Positions 1 to 10,466 of a DNA stretch of 64,000 nt are shown here, one piece after another. The position numbers and the translations under genes were made by a program. The notes under the pieces were generated by a model. It made no database searches and was not told the DNA's origin. It saw only the letters and a list, made by a program, of their open reading frames with translations. Position 1 is the stretch's first letter. The number at the start of each line of letters is the position of its first letter. Source of the DNA: Musa acuminata AAA Group (Eukaryota > Streptophyta > Magnoliopsida > Zingiberales > Musaceae); NCBI RefSeq assembly GCF_036884655.1, contig NC_088338.1:3602001-3666000 (forward strand). Reading direction: 5' to 3'.

Positions 1-1812
1 ACTGAGGATGATTTTCCTTGATGATTGATCAGAATAGTATTATCATTCATACAATTTAAAATGATTCTAAGTATACAACCACGTATATGCAACTGATCCA
101 CAACATTCAAAGATGAAAAACTTATGACAATAAAAGTTAGCAATCAATGTCGAATGCATGATGATGTCTCAGAAGAATCAAGGATTATCTATAATGAAAG
201 AGCAGGCCTTATTAGGTGTTAGGGCATACAAAAGATGTTTCCATATCAGAATGGTGAATATGTGAGTTAGATATTAACCATTAACCAAGTAATATGATTA
301 ACGAGTTCATCATGTGTAACAGAATTCTGACCATCTAATGAGTTTCAGTTACAAACTGGTAAGTATATTATTATGTGAATCACTAGACTGGGAGGGCTAC
401 TTGTTTCTGAAATGATATGAAACACTATAGTGTTTCCTATATGTGAATCAAAATACATGCACTAATGATTCTTCAATAGACCAAAATGAACTATTAACAG
501 GATACACATGTAAATGTCATCCATCATAAGAATTCAGAATCCGAGGATGTTTAGCATTCTCAAAATAGTTCTTCAGTTCCATCAACAACGAAGGATGTCC
601 CCATGTAAGAAGTATATGGAATTCTTGTGGACTAAATGAAGTGACAAACAGTTTGAAGAATCAATGTACTAGATATTCTTATATGAGGCCATGAACAGAA
701 GAATGAACCTTAGTAACTTACATACAGAAGTGATATTATGCCCAAGGTTTTCAGAAAGCAAGTGTTCATCTGCGTTTAAGTTAATACAGGCAAAAAACAG
801 AAGCAATATGCAAAACATGTACATGATAAAGAGTAAATACCACAAATCCTTCATGATGTTAAGTAAAATGAAAACATTCCCAAAAAAAAAGCAATTGCTT
901 CTAGTATGCTTCAGCAAGGACTGGACATAAAGTGATAATAGAAAAATACAAGAAACTTATAGGCACGTATAAGAAAATTTTGGCTGAAATATGAGTCAAC
1001 GTTTCTTTACACGTACTTAGAATTTCTCACTAGATCAAATTGAACCAATCCTAGTGAAACTCAGTGGTTTCTTTCACTTTACACAAAAATGTTAATTTAC
1101 CATAAGTCAACAACTTTACCATTAAAAAATATCCACTGCATCATCTAGCTTAATTCAGATTTTGTTAACAAAAATATCCTAACTCGTAGAAAGTACTCGA
1201 TTGTTAGTTTTCCAACAACGAATCACCGATCCTTTTATCATCCAGGAGACATGACCATCTTATGCAATTATCAATCTTCTCCAAGATCCAATCGCCTAGC
1301 TTAATTCGAACAAACCGCAAAAATTTCATAATTCTTATGAAACCAGTAGATAATTGGTACTACAAAAATAGATCCTAGTCTTTGTTAGAATCACAAGAAA
1401 AACAATGATATAGGCAGAATCCAAGTTGTGAAATCGATCCTCTTGTCATAAAGGATACAGCTTATGACCATCTTATGAGTTCTTGATCTTCTCTTATACT
1501 GAGCTCAAAACTTTCTTAACAAGAAAATATCCAACCAACACTGTCATCTACTCAAGCAAAAATGATATGGCCTCTTTCAACAACATAAAAGACTCTCCCA
1601 TTACTCGTAGACCAAATCTACATCCAGACCACCACCACACAGTAACTTATGTCTGATGCCGCATCCGACCAACCATTGAGTACCAAGATCACTCCAAACG
1701 GACCATAGCTATGTGACGAGTCCTTCGTTAGATCCACGACCAGTTAAGCACGCTGGGCATAAGAAATCAGTAGAACAATCAGCGAGTACCAACGAAAGAG
1801 GAAAAGGGGAAC
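1..1812. other. Probable intron 2 of the TRAPPC2L-like gene, no confident exon
   Basis: AT-rich sequence downstream (minus strand) of the second TRAPPC2L-like exon. I looked for the rest of that protein on the minus strand and found no match to its conserved middle or C-terminal segments, so the remaining exons probably lie left of the window and this is mostly intron. Short exon-like minus-strand stretches occur near 517-620 and 720-770 but match nothing I recognise. Confidence 0.45.
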
Positions 1813-2054
1813 CTCTCTCGTCGACGACGTCCAAGGAGCAATGGACAATGTGGTGAAGCTTCAGCGCGTCGTCCGCCTCCGTGAAGCTCTGCAGGTACAG
1901 CGGATTGTTCTGTGGGCCGCAGACAGATCAAATACGTCAGATCAAGGAAGAGGGGGGGGGGGGGTTCTAACCCTTGCAGCCGCGCGGAAAAGGGATATAC
2001 GTAGACGGAGACGGATGTTACCTGATGGCCGACGACGGCGACACACACGATCAT
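1813..2054 (-). CDS. Trafficking protein particle complex subunit 2-like protein, first two exons (partial)
   Basis: TRAPPC2L is a small longin/sedlin-fold subunit of TRAPP tethering complexes, which act in ER-Golgi and Golgi vesicle traffic. Exon 1 coding is 2022-2054 (11 codons, MIVCVAVVGHQ). The intron 1910-2021 has a GTAACA donor. Exon 2 is 1813-1909 and encodes NNPLYLQSFTEADDALKLHH followed by IVHCSLDVVDER, ending in phase 1 at a GTTCCC donor. Phases join correctly, and the segment matches the very conserved N-terminus of plant TRAPPC2L. The ATG was chosen because family members begin exactly there. The family protein is about 140 residues, so roughly 100 are missing and should lie in exons beyond the left edge. 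A run of 13 G lies in intron 1. Recognition rests on recalled family sequence. Confidence 0.77.
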
Positions 2055-2231
2055 CTTCTCCGCACCGGCTTGTGGCGGCGCCGGTGGCCGTGCAGGCGGA
2101 GGGAGCGAGGGAAGGCGGAGATTGGGGCGCGACCTGGGCCGATCTGGTAGTCTAAGGAGTCGCTGTTTTGTCCGGAGCAGCGGACCGCAGATTTGTTTGG
2201 GATGAAACGGTTGGACCCGTCCGCCTCGTGC

Positions 2232-2237
2232 CACGTG
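2232..2237. promoter_or_regulatory. G-box/ABRE-like CACGTG upstream of the TRAPPC2L-like gene
   Basis: The palindrome CACGTG sits in the context CCACGTGTGC, 178 bases upstream of the TRAPPC2L-like start codon. G-boxes bind bZIP and bHLH factors. Presence of the motif is seen; function is inference. Confidence 0.3.
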
Positions 2238-3830
2238 TGCTTTGGACTCCGGTTGAAGGCGGTTTTACATATCTATCCTTTTACGGTTTCCAAATCACAT
2301 ATTTATCCCTCAAAATTTTGGTATAGCATATATCATTTTAAATATTCAAAGATATATATAATCACTAGAAATAGTGCTTCCAAATGAATTTAAAATAATA
2401 TTAAAGTTTCTTCAAAGTACAATCTTTAAATTGTAATAAGAAAATTTTTTAAGTACAATCTCATAGGATAGATAGGAATTGTCGAACTAATTTAAACATA
2501 ATGTTTTTGAAAATTTCTCTCTCTCCCCAATACGATTGATATTTGATGATAATTAGATTTTATTTTTTACCCGTGTTTAGTTTCGAATGGACACCGAAAA
2601 ATAACTTGAATGAATTGTTAATTTCTCTCTGATGACTTGATCAATCCTTTTTTTCATGTTTGGGATCCAATCCTATCCAATGGGAAGAGAGCAGCGCTAC
2701 AAGAAGACAGTATGAGTCTGCTACCAGATTAGCCACCAGATTATTCTTTCAAGCTAAAAGTCGATTAGATTTGGGTTTACGTTTCTGGAAGTACATCAGA
2801 TGAGGAGGATAAAAATGACGACTTCCATGTTTCCAGTACTTTCATCATTTTCTTGGTGATGGTAATGGACTTCTCATATACAACTTCTGCATATTTTCAT
2901 ACAATTCAATATATACTTACACATGATTCATTGATGGTAATGTTTCATAATTAAGTAACGAGCTAATTATATATTAGTCGATGTAATTAATTATTTTTAG
3001 CCTCGTTTTTCCTTGTAGAATCTACTAACTAACAGAAATACCACGTCTCAATAGTAAATCGAAATAAAATAGAATCAATATATACTCAATGATAAACCTT
3101 GTGATATTTTTAGAATCTACATGAAGAGAAAAGAAACAAGACTAAATATTTCACTTATAAAAGTATAGAGATCCCAATTAATTTAAAAAATATAAGAATT
3201 AAAATACTAAACATAATTAATTTTAAAAAATAATCATTAATTAACCCGGTGTTGTAGTCTTAACAAACAAAATGAGCACAATCAAAATAAGATATTTTTA
3301 TTGCACTCATTGCCTCTTCTTCCACACTACTAACTTCATAGCAACTTAGAACATCTGCTTCCTTGAGGTTCAAACTATCCATCTTCCCTCTTTTCCCAGA
3401 AGTCAGTCAGCAATACAAGAACAAATTTCACACAATTACAACTTTCATGATCATTTTGACATAGCCTCAGATGTAGTTTGGAAAGGACATGGATATTCCA
3501 CCCAGGAGGACAACTCAAAGTTCAGATAATTTCAGGGAACCAGATTTACATGGCTGACCAAGAAAGAATAAAAACTAGCACCTGCTCTGAAATTGCCAAC
3601 TTGAAAATGAAAACATGTTATGAGATACAGAGCAAATTTTCTCAAAGCTGGAGATGTCCTGAGCAAATTTGCTCCATCCCATTTACACTGCCCTTGTCTA
3701 TCTATCTATCCATGCAAATGGCCTTGGGATGAAAATAAGAAGCTTACTTGTTTCCTTTGAGAACTAGAAAAAACGGCATTTTTTGTCTGATGATACACAA
3801 GAGGACAAGTCTCGTCGCTGGCCAGTGGAC

Positions 3831-4365
3831 TAGAAGTTAACCTATTGTTTTGGCAAAGCACTTAACCTTCGTTATCCTCTTTCACATTCCTAATTCATAA
3901 TGCATACATCCATATTCTCCAGCGGTACCACTAATTTATCCGATTTCAAGTTTATTCCTTATGTACTCTAATAACATTTGGCTCTAGATAACCAAGCATA
4001 TGAAACTTCTTGACAACTACAAGATGAATAGTTTCACCTTATTAAGAAACTACTACAACATAAAATATGAAATGTTGTTGAATCGCACCTACACGAGTTT
4101 CATCCCATCAAGTCAACTAGGAGTTAACCTATTGTTTTTACATATCACTGAACCTTCATTATGCACTTTCACATTCCTAATTCAAATTGCAGACATCCAT
4201 ATTATCCTGTAGCACCGGTACTATCAGAACATTTAGCTCTACAGAAGTAAACCACATGAGACTGGACCAAAGACCATGACAAATAGACAACAAGTTTTCA
4301 CCTTCTTAAGAAACTATAGGTAGTAGTCACATGAAATATGAAAGTGTTTTTGAATCACACTTTGC
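3831..4365. repeat. Imperfect tandem duplication, unit about 287 bp
   Basis: The segment starting AGAAGTTAACCTATTG at about 3833 recurs from about 4120 as GAGTTAACCTATTG. Both copies then share TTCACATTCCTAATTCA, ATTTAGCTCT/ATTTGGCTCT, a TTAAGAAACTA block and GAATCRCAC. The copies have diverged by substitutions and small indels, so the duplication is old. No coding potential is seen. Confidence 0.65.
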
Positions 4366-4767
4366 TAGTATACTCTTCCTAAGCAACACTAAAGCCAAAA
4401 GAATAAGTTGAAACTTGAAGAATTTGGCAAACACACATAAAGAACATTGTTTACAATACTTATTGAGATAGAACTTTTATTTAGTTACAATTATTCCAAG
4501 TGATCTTAACACAACAAGAAAGAAAAATGAAATACAAGAGAGGAGGTAGAAATAGAAAGTCAAGTGAAAATAATCCTGAAGAGGACTAGTAAAATTAGCC
4601 TCAGAAATATTACATTCATGATAACAAACTAGCGAGGATACCCACAATAGAGGCAGAAATTTAATATGAAAATGTACTTTAAGTGCTATTATTCATCCAT
4701 AATTGTGCATGAGATTTAACATCTAATGTGCAACCAGTATCCTTGCCATATTTACTCAACAATATAT

Positions 4768-4884
4768 CCAAGCAAAAGCGTGTAATGAGACTAGATTTTG
4801 TTGTACTTCATAATCACAGTCTATACCAAGCAAAAACATGCAATGAGACTAGATTTTGTTGTACTTCATAATCACAATCTATAC
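4768..4884. repeat. 58-bp tandem duplication
   Basis: Two adjacent copies of a unit beginning CCAAGCAAAA and ending CACARTCTATAC start at 4768 and 4826. They differ at only a few positions, so this is a recent local duplication in the spacer. Confidence 0.8.
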
Positions 4885-5170
4885 TCATATTATAATGCAT
4901 TTAATATTGATAAGAGTCAACTATTAACAACCTAATAGGATGAAAAGAAATGAGATCGAAGACACTGAATGTTCACATCAAACACTTATGAAAGCTCAAG
5001 TTATTCATTATTGAACAAAACCACAACAAATACTCGTAGTAGAAACCAGAAGCAGGTCAAAATGCAATCTTTCCATTATTTCTATTCATAAACTCAGCAT
5101 GTCTACTTCCCAAAAGCATTTCAAATCAAGAAGCACAAGGTGAAAAGGATCACAGATTTGGGCAGAGTTA

Positions 5171-5635
5171 TCACACGTGATTCTTGAGGAGGTTCCTCCT
5201 CGCCAGGAACCGGGCTATCGGCGGCGTGAGGGCGATCGTTATCGGGACCCGAACCGGAAACAGGGCCTTGTTGCAGAGTATCGCCAGAGCTAGGGCTCCG
5301 CCGCTGGACGCCGCCAGCTCCGCCGTCCTGTTCCTTCTCCGTTGCTGCTGCTCCTCCCTCGGCGCCGAAGAGTCAACGCCGTCCAAGATGACCGCGTCGC
5401 CTGAGGGGAAAGAGGAAGAGGAGGATGAGGAGGTATCAGCAGCGCGATCCTTCTCCGAGACGCCCGACGAGAGGCCGACCCTCTCGAAGACGGACTCGAC
5501 GTCGACGTTGTTCTTGATGGCGACGTAGAAGCCGGTGATGGATGCGAAGGAGACGGAGAGGTGGACGCCGAGCGCCACCTTCCCGTACTTCTTCATCAGC
5601 TCGCGCAACCGCCCCGTGAACGCCATCTTGGGCAA
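5171..5635 (-). CDS. FAM210/DUF1279 domain protein
   Basis: This intronless gene of 154 codons has a hydrophilic N-terminus with the DUF1279 signature (residues 5-45: RELMKKYGKVALGVHLSVSF, then ASITGFYVAIKNNVDVE). A low-complexity serine-rich and glutamine/arginine-rich linker follows (about 67-105). The C-terminus (about 108-145) has the second conserved part with small hydrophobic residues (GGALALAILCNKALFPVRVP, ITIALTPPIARFL). DUF1279 proteins are FAM210-like and usually organelle-associated; the biochemical role in plants is not established. The first ATG was taken; a second Met three codons later is equally plausible. The 5' UTR carries a telo-box (5683-5690). Family assignment is fairly sure, location is inference. 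Confidence 0.8.
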   Translation of the reverse strand: MPKMAFTGRLRELMKKYGKVALGVHLSVSFASITGFYVAIKNNVDVESVFERVGLSSGVSEKDRAADTSSSSSSSFPSGDAVILDGVDSSAPREEQQQRRRNRTAELAASSGGALALAILCNKALFPVRVPITIALTPPIARFLARRNLLKNHV

Positions 5636-5682
5636 GGATTTGGGTTCCGGCCAACGGCTCGATGATACGATCGATCGACAGC

Positions 5683-5690
5683 TAGGGTTT
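5683..5690 (-). promoter_or_regulatory. Telo-box AAACCCTA in 5' leader of the FAM210-like gene
   Basis: On the minus strand the sequence reads AAACCCTAGC about 50 bases upstream of the start codon. Telo-boxes are common near transcription starts of plant housekeeping genes. The motif is seen; its activity is inferred. Confidence 0.4.
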
Positions 5691-6521
5691 TGATGAGGGG
5701 GTGTTTGGGGGCTGGGTTGTGGTACTTCGCGGTGCGTTATAACCCTTGCGACCCCGACTCAGTTTAGTCAAAACGTAGGAAGTGTTAAGCCAGTTTGGTT
5801 GTGTTTCGAGTGAGCTAACTGCATATTACTTCACCATTTAATTACCTTTAGTACTTTTAATTTTTATATTTTTTAAAAATATATTAATTTTTTATATTTA
5901 TGAAAGTAAAATATTTAATCTTATTTTTTATATATAATCAATTTTGTTATCGAAAATACTAAAGAATTTATTAGTGAGTACGGTATTTCCAGAGTCGAGG
6001 TAAATAGAAACGAAATTAAATAATTTTATTATTATTATTATAAAATCTTAATATTATTTTTAAAAATATAAGAAGTAGAATACTAAATAGTTAATTATAA
6101 AAGATAATATGTAATTAATCTATTTTTCAAGTACTATTTTTTTATATTAATAATACTATTTTTGAAAATAAAAATTTAAACCTATTTTATAAAAATAACA
6201 AATAAAAAATAAAATATTTTCTTATCCCCTCCTTATCAGAAAAAAAAAAAGTTTAATTTGATTACGAATAACCCTTAATTTAGTCATATATGGGATGTAA
6301 GAGGATGAATAACTAATTTGGATTCATGTCACTTCCATCTTAATCTCAACAAAATTATCAGTCAAGTTTTCTCTGGATCTTCACCAGAGATACTTATGTT
6401 GATTTAAAATTAGGTTGATCTTTATAGTAAATTTAGATCTAAAGAATAACTCTTTGCACACTTAAAAATGAAACCACTAATCTTACTAAGGCAATTTATG
6501 TTCTATTATTATTATAAAACA

Positions 6522-6522
<1 letters not shown>

Positions 6523-6571
<49 letters not shown>
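6523..6571. repeat. (TAA)n microsatellite
   Basis: An uninterrupted run of about 16 TAA triplets, with a complementary-type ATT-rich run 30 bases further on (6600-6627). Confidence 0.9.
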
Positions 6572-6704
6572 GTCCTAACTATTTGAGATAGATTTATATT
6601 ATTGTTACTATTATTATTACTATTATTATATTAAAAAATTATGAGGTATATATACCATGATTAAGATTCACAGTTGAAATCGACTAAATACACATTAAAA
6701 GAGC

Positions 6705-7734
6705 CTAATCCAAGGCTTCAGTTGTATAGATCTGTCGTTGCTGGTGAGCCACTATCTCCTGTATCACCATCCTCCTCGTCCTGTTGATGTTGAGGAAGCA
6801 CGTAGAGACGTGCTCTTCGAGCTCCGCGAGCTTGTTCATGAACTCGCACCCGCTCACCTGCAGCTCCCTGGCCACCTCCTTCAGCATCAGCCCTTCTCCC
6901 ATGTCGTCGTCACCGTCGTCGGTGAACAGCTTGATCACGTTCCTCGTGTGCTCGATCTCGTCGCCTAACCTCCTCACCATGCTGCCCATGGTGTCGAAGT
7001 CCCGGTCCAGCGCGAACGCTCCCCTCGCGGCGGCGCCGAGCTGCGCCTCCGCGCGCGCGAACGGGGCCTGGATCGTCACGGCCACCCCGCAGGCGAAGAA
7101 CGACGCGGCCCTGGCGGCCAAGTCGGCATGGCTCAGCCGCCGCATCGCCCGGCGGTGCGCATGTATGAGCCGCCGCACCAGCGGGTCGAACGCCTGGTGG
7201 ATCCTCTCGAACTGGAGCCGTGCGGAGTCGGAGAAGGGGTTGTGGAGCCTGGAGAGGCGGCGGAGGGTAGCCGTCACGGGCCGCCGCCGAGCGTCGGGGA
7301 CCGGGAAGCCCTCGTGGAGCTCGATCTGGTCGACGCGGGCGCGGCGGATCGACTCGACGAGGGAGCCGCAGAAGTCGCTGGCGCCGAGGGTGGCGTTGAA
7401 GAAGTCGGGGAGGAGGGAGGGGAGGCGGTGCCGGGCGCTGCGTATGACCGCAGCGAGGGCGTCTTGTTTTGGCTCGAGGAGGAGCGTGTAGTCCGGCCGT
7501 CGTGACGCTTCGCCATGGGCGCATGCGTTATCGCCTTCGATAGAGCGCCAGCACTCCTCGGTAGCGGAGAAGCTGCTGCCGCTGCTCCTCGTATGTGATT
7601 CTACTGGTTCACCTGCAAGATTACAAGTTAGCGATGACACGAAAAAGGTAGATAGACACAAGAAAGGTTGATACAGGCGAACCCATGAACTCACCACTGA
7701 TATGGTACCAGAGCAGAGACATGGAGGGAAACAT
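6705..7734 (-). CDS. UPF0496 (DUF677) family protein
   Basis: Two exons: 7695-7734 (40 bases, encoding MFPSMSLLWYHIS plus one base) and 6705-7612. The 82-base intron 7613-7694 has a GTGAGT donor and a TTGCAG acceptor. The phases join to give a 315-residue protein. The body has the family pattern: SLLPDFFNATLGASDFCGSL near the start of the domain, then LRRLSRLHNPF and FDPLVRRL, a DRDFDTMGSMVRRLGDEIEH block, and a C-terminal LEEHVSTCFLNINRTRRMVI. UPF0496 members include At14a-like proteins of unclear function. The start is the weak point: the frame is open upstream of this ATG until a TAA near 7862 but holds no other Met, and a further 5' exon cannot be excluded. The CDS is very GC-rich, unlike the flanks. 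Confidence 0.72.
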
Positions 7735-9102
7735 TCTAGGCTTCCTCCGTTGCAGAGGTGGTAAAAGACCAGAGTCAGGTGCTGCCTTCTTCCCTGGACA
7801 TTGAGGAGAGGAGATGGAGGAGGAGGGGATATAGGCCTCATGCTCGTCCCTGTCTCCAAGATATTAACGCAAACGCCGTCATTTTCGAATACACGTTGCA
7901 GACACCACCACAGCACACAACGTCGACAACGTACATACAAACACGGACAGATTCGGGAGGACAGAATCGTGGGAGTTCACAGCGCGCCACCGAAATCGGA
8001 GGGCGAAAAGGACGCGTGACGAACCTCAAAGTTTGGAGATGTGGAGCCACCTGCGCCTCGTCCGCTGACGCGACGACGAGATTCCCGCGGCTTGTGGCTT
8101 CACTTCCCGCACGAAGATACTGAGCTCGAGAGGGACGGAGGGAGGGGGGGGGGTTGTCTTGGCGTGCACGAGCCATGTTTAGGGTTAGGTGATGACGGTG
8201 ACGGAGATCTCTTGCGATGTTTCTCTTTGGATTTGTTCTGTTCTTTTCTTCGCCTGATGAGTTGGCGATGACATGGCATCGGCATCGGTGTCGGTAGACA
8301 CGACGAACGGGTGGGGAGTACTCACGAATTTGTATCCATTTAAGTGGGTTGAATAGAGTATGTTTCACATCAGGAATAATTAAGGATGGAGTGATAAAGT
8401 CAAATCCCAGTATGATTAACTATTTAGGTACTTTGGACTAACTTGGTAAATATTTTCCTATGCGTACGTACTATCTTAGATCAAATTGAAGTGCATCATA
8501 AATCAATTTAAGTTGATCGAGTACAAGGTGTATTTGAAGAGAAAAAGAAAAAGAAAAAAGATCTTTAAATTTTGTTTCATGAATATAACTTTAATTACCT
8601 GTAGCAATTCATGAATAAAAAAGATCTATATTTTTGTATGAGAGTTCAGATGTCTTCCTGCAATGCTATTCTATTAAACATGAAGTATATATTATAAAAT
8701 TAAAATAATCTTATGTTGCTAGACATTAAAAGCGTTCATTAATATATATTGAGTTTGAATCACAATTTAATAGCTTAACCTTACAAAATATATTTTGTTC
8801 AGTCTCATATATGTTAATTCTAATATTTTTGACTTGGATTCATTCAACTTACACACACACACATAATAAATAATATATATGATTTATTTTTGGCCTTTTC
8901 AATTTAATCTAACAAACTCACAGAACATAGCATGATGCAATCCTTTATTTGTTCTTTCAACTTGTAGGTCCATGCAACCATGAGTTCTCTTTGCTGAAGC
9001 TTATCTTTCATGTAAACCAAACAAAGAGGGAAAACAACAGGCAAAACTGCAACAGTCTACATAAGCTTATAGTTTCTGCAGATCAATCATCACACAGAGA
9101 AA
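7735..9102. other. 5' region of the UPF0496 gene and spacer
   Basis: From 7735 to about 8290 the sequence is GC-richer, contains a run of ten G at about 8144-8153 and is probably the leader and promoter of the UPF0496 gene. A minus-strand ORF from about 8176 does not resemble the family. From 8350 to 9100 it is AT-rich spacer without visible genes. Confidence 0.4.
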
Positions 9103-9424
9103 AGGAGAGACAGACAATTAGTCAGAAGAAACACAGACAATGAGAAGTTGAAACACTAATGTATCACACACAGGTACAAGGAGAGACGATTAATCAGAAG
9201 AAACACAGACAATGGGAAGTTGAAACACTGTAATGTATCACATAGCCATCTCAAAAACACCAACAACAGAATTGATGTTATGATCACAGTTCTTACAAAG
9301 AGAGAGACATTAATCAGAAGAATCAGAGACAATGGGAAGTTGAAACACTGTAATGTATCACGTAGCCATCTCAAAAACACTATAACAACAGAATTAATGT
9401 TATGATCACAGTTCTTACAAAGAG
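9103..9424. repeat. Tandem repeat, two full and one partial copy of about 121 bp
   Basis: The block GACAATGGGAAGTTGAAACA followed by CTGTAATGTATCAC occurs in full units starting near 9179 and 9300. A truncated unit starts near 9103. The two full units also share CATCTCAAAAACAC and GTTATGATCACAGTTCTTAC. They differ at a few positions. Confidence 0.8.
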
Positions 9425-9830
9425 CAAGGATAGGCCATGCATTTAACTGCTTGTTATATCCAAGGGAAGAATATGAATCAGAATAGGCAACAGGGAAGAA
9501 TATATGGCAGCTCAATTGCTTGTTATATATATATGGAAAAAAAAGACAAAGTTCAAGACACAGTATTTAACTGAAAAAAGAAACTAGAACATAAGATATT
9601 AAGAACTAAGGATCACATTTAATGTACTTACAGATATTTTTATTGGGTCATCATAAATTACAAAAGCTTAAAAGCTTAAGTTGTTAAGAAAGGATCCAAT
9701 ATAAAATTTAAACTCATAACATGTAATATCCAATGCATGATAAGAACATAGCCCTATATACAGCATCATCTTCCCAGAGGCATATGTCATATATTGGAGG
9801 CTGCTAGTTTTCTTCTACATCTTATTTTAA
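9425..9830. other. Spacer without visible gene
   Basis: AT-rich sequence between two tandem-repeat blocks downstream of the PPR gene. No exon, RNA gene or element was recognised. Confidence 0.4.
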
Positions 9831-10432
9831 GTACTGACAGTTAATAACAAAATATGGGCTCATGATATCTCTGCTTGCATACAAAAACACCAAAATCGTA
9901 TGTCCCAAGCATTGCATTTTAAAAGGATGATACTTCTTCCTAGTAGAATCACATACAACAAATTGCTGTAAAAGCGTAGTTCTTATTAGTACTCACTGAT
10001 AAAACAACAAAATACAAATACACCAAAAATCTTATGTCCCATGAATTGCAATTTAACAGAATGACACTTCTTCCTAGTAGAAACACACACAACAGACTAT
10101 AGTTGCTGTAAAAGCCTAGTTCTTATTAGCACTCACTGATATATCACAACAAAGTATGAGCTCATGAAATCTGCTTGGATACAAAGACACCAAAATCCTA
10201 TACCCCACGAACTGCATTCTAAAAGAATGACACTTCTTCCTAGTAGAAACGCATACAAAAAACTACAGTTGCTGCTAAAGCCTAATTCTTATGATTCAGT
10301 ACTCAACGATATAGCAACAAAGCATGGCTCATGAAATCTCTGCTTGGATATAAATAAAATAAAAGAGCATATCCCGTGAATTGCCTTTTAATGAGATGAT
10401 ACTGCTTTCCAGTAGACAAGCTATAGTTGCTC
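9831..10432. repeat. Four degenerate tandem copies of about 150 bp, 3' of the PPR gene
   Basis: Recurring blocks are ACTTCTTCCTAGTAGAA, TTGCTGTAAAAGC.TAGTTC, CTCACTGATA, TCATGAAATCTCTGCTTGGA and a CCCATGAATTGCATTTTA-like stretch. Copies start at about 9831, 10000, 10130 and 10300 and become more divergent. The block abuts the PPR stop codon, so part of it is likely transcribed as 3' UTR. Confidence 0.7.
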
Positions 10433-10466
10433 GTAGATGATCATCAGTCAGTACCACATTGTGCCA

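Larger units (their letters stand above)
2055..5170. other. Intergenic region with local tandem duplications
   Basis: AT-rich spacer between the 5' end of the TRAPPC2L-like gene and the 3' end of the FAM210-like gene. I see no coding exon. It holds two local duplications, listed separately. The last 100-150 bases before 5171 are presumably the 3' UTR of the FAM210-like gene. Confidence 0.5.
5636..6704. other. Intergenic AT-rich spacer
   Basis: The first 120 bases are the 5' leader and promoter of the FAM210-like gene. The rest is strongly AT-rich, with a long TAA microsatellite at 6523-6571 and a shorter ATT-type run at 6600-6627. No gene is seen. Confidence 0.5.

Noticed and set aside
1841..2234. 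ORFs on both strands spanning the TRAPPC2L-like exons and intron 1
   Set aside because: They run through the intron and through the G run. The spliced reading gives a recognisable protein instead.
6784..7524. Long ORFs on the plus strand and in other minus frames over the UPF0496 gene
   Set aside because: They are shadows of a GC-rich coding exon. Only one minus frame carries the family pattern and joins across the intron.
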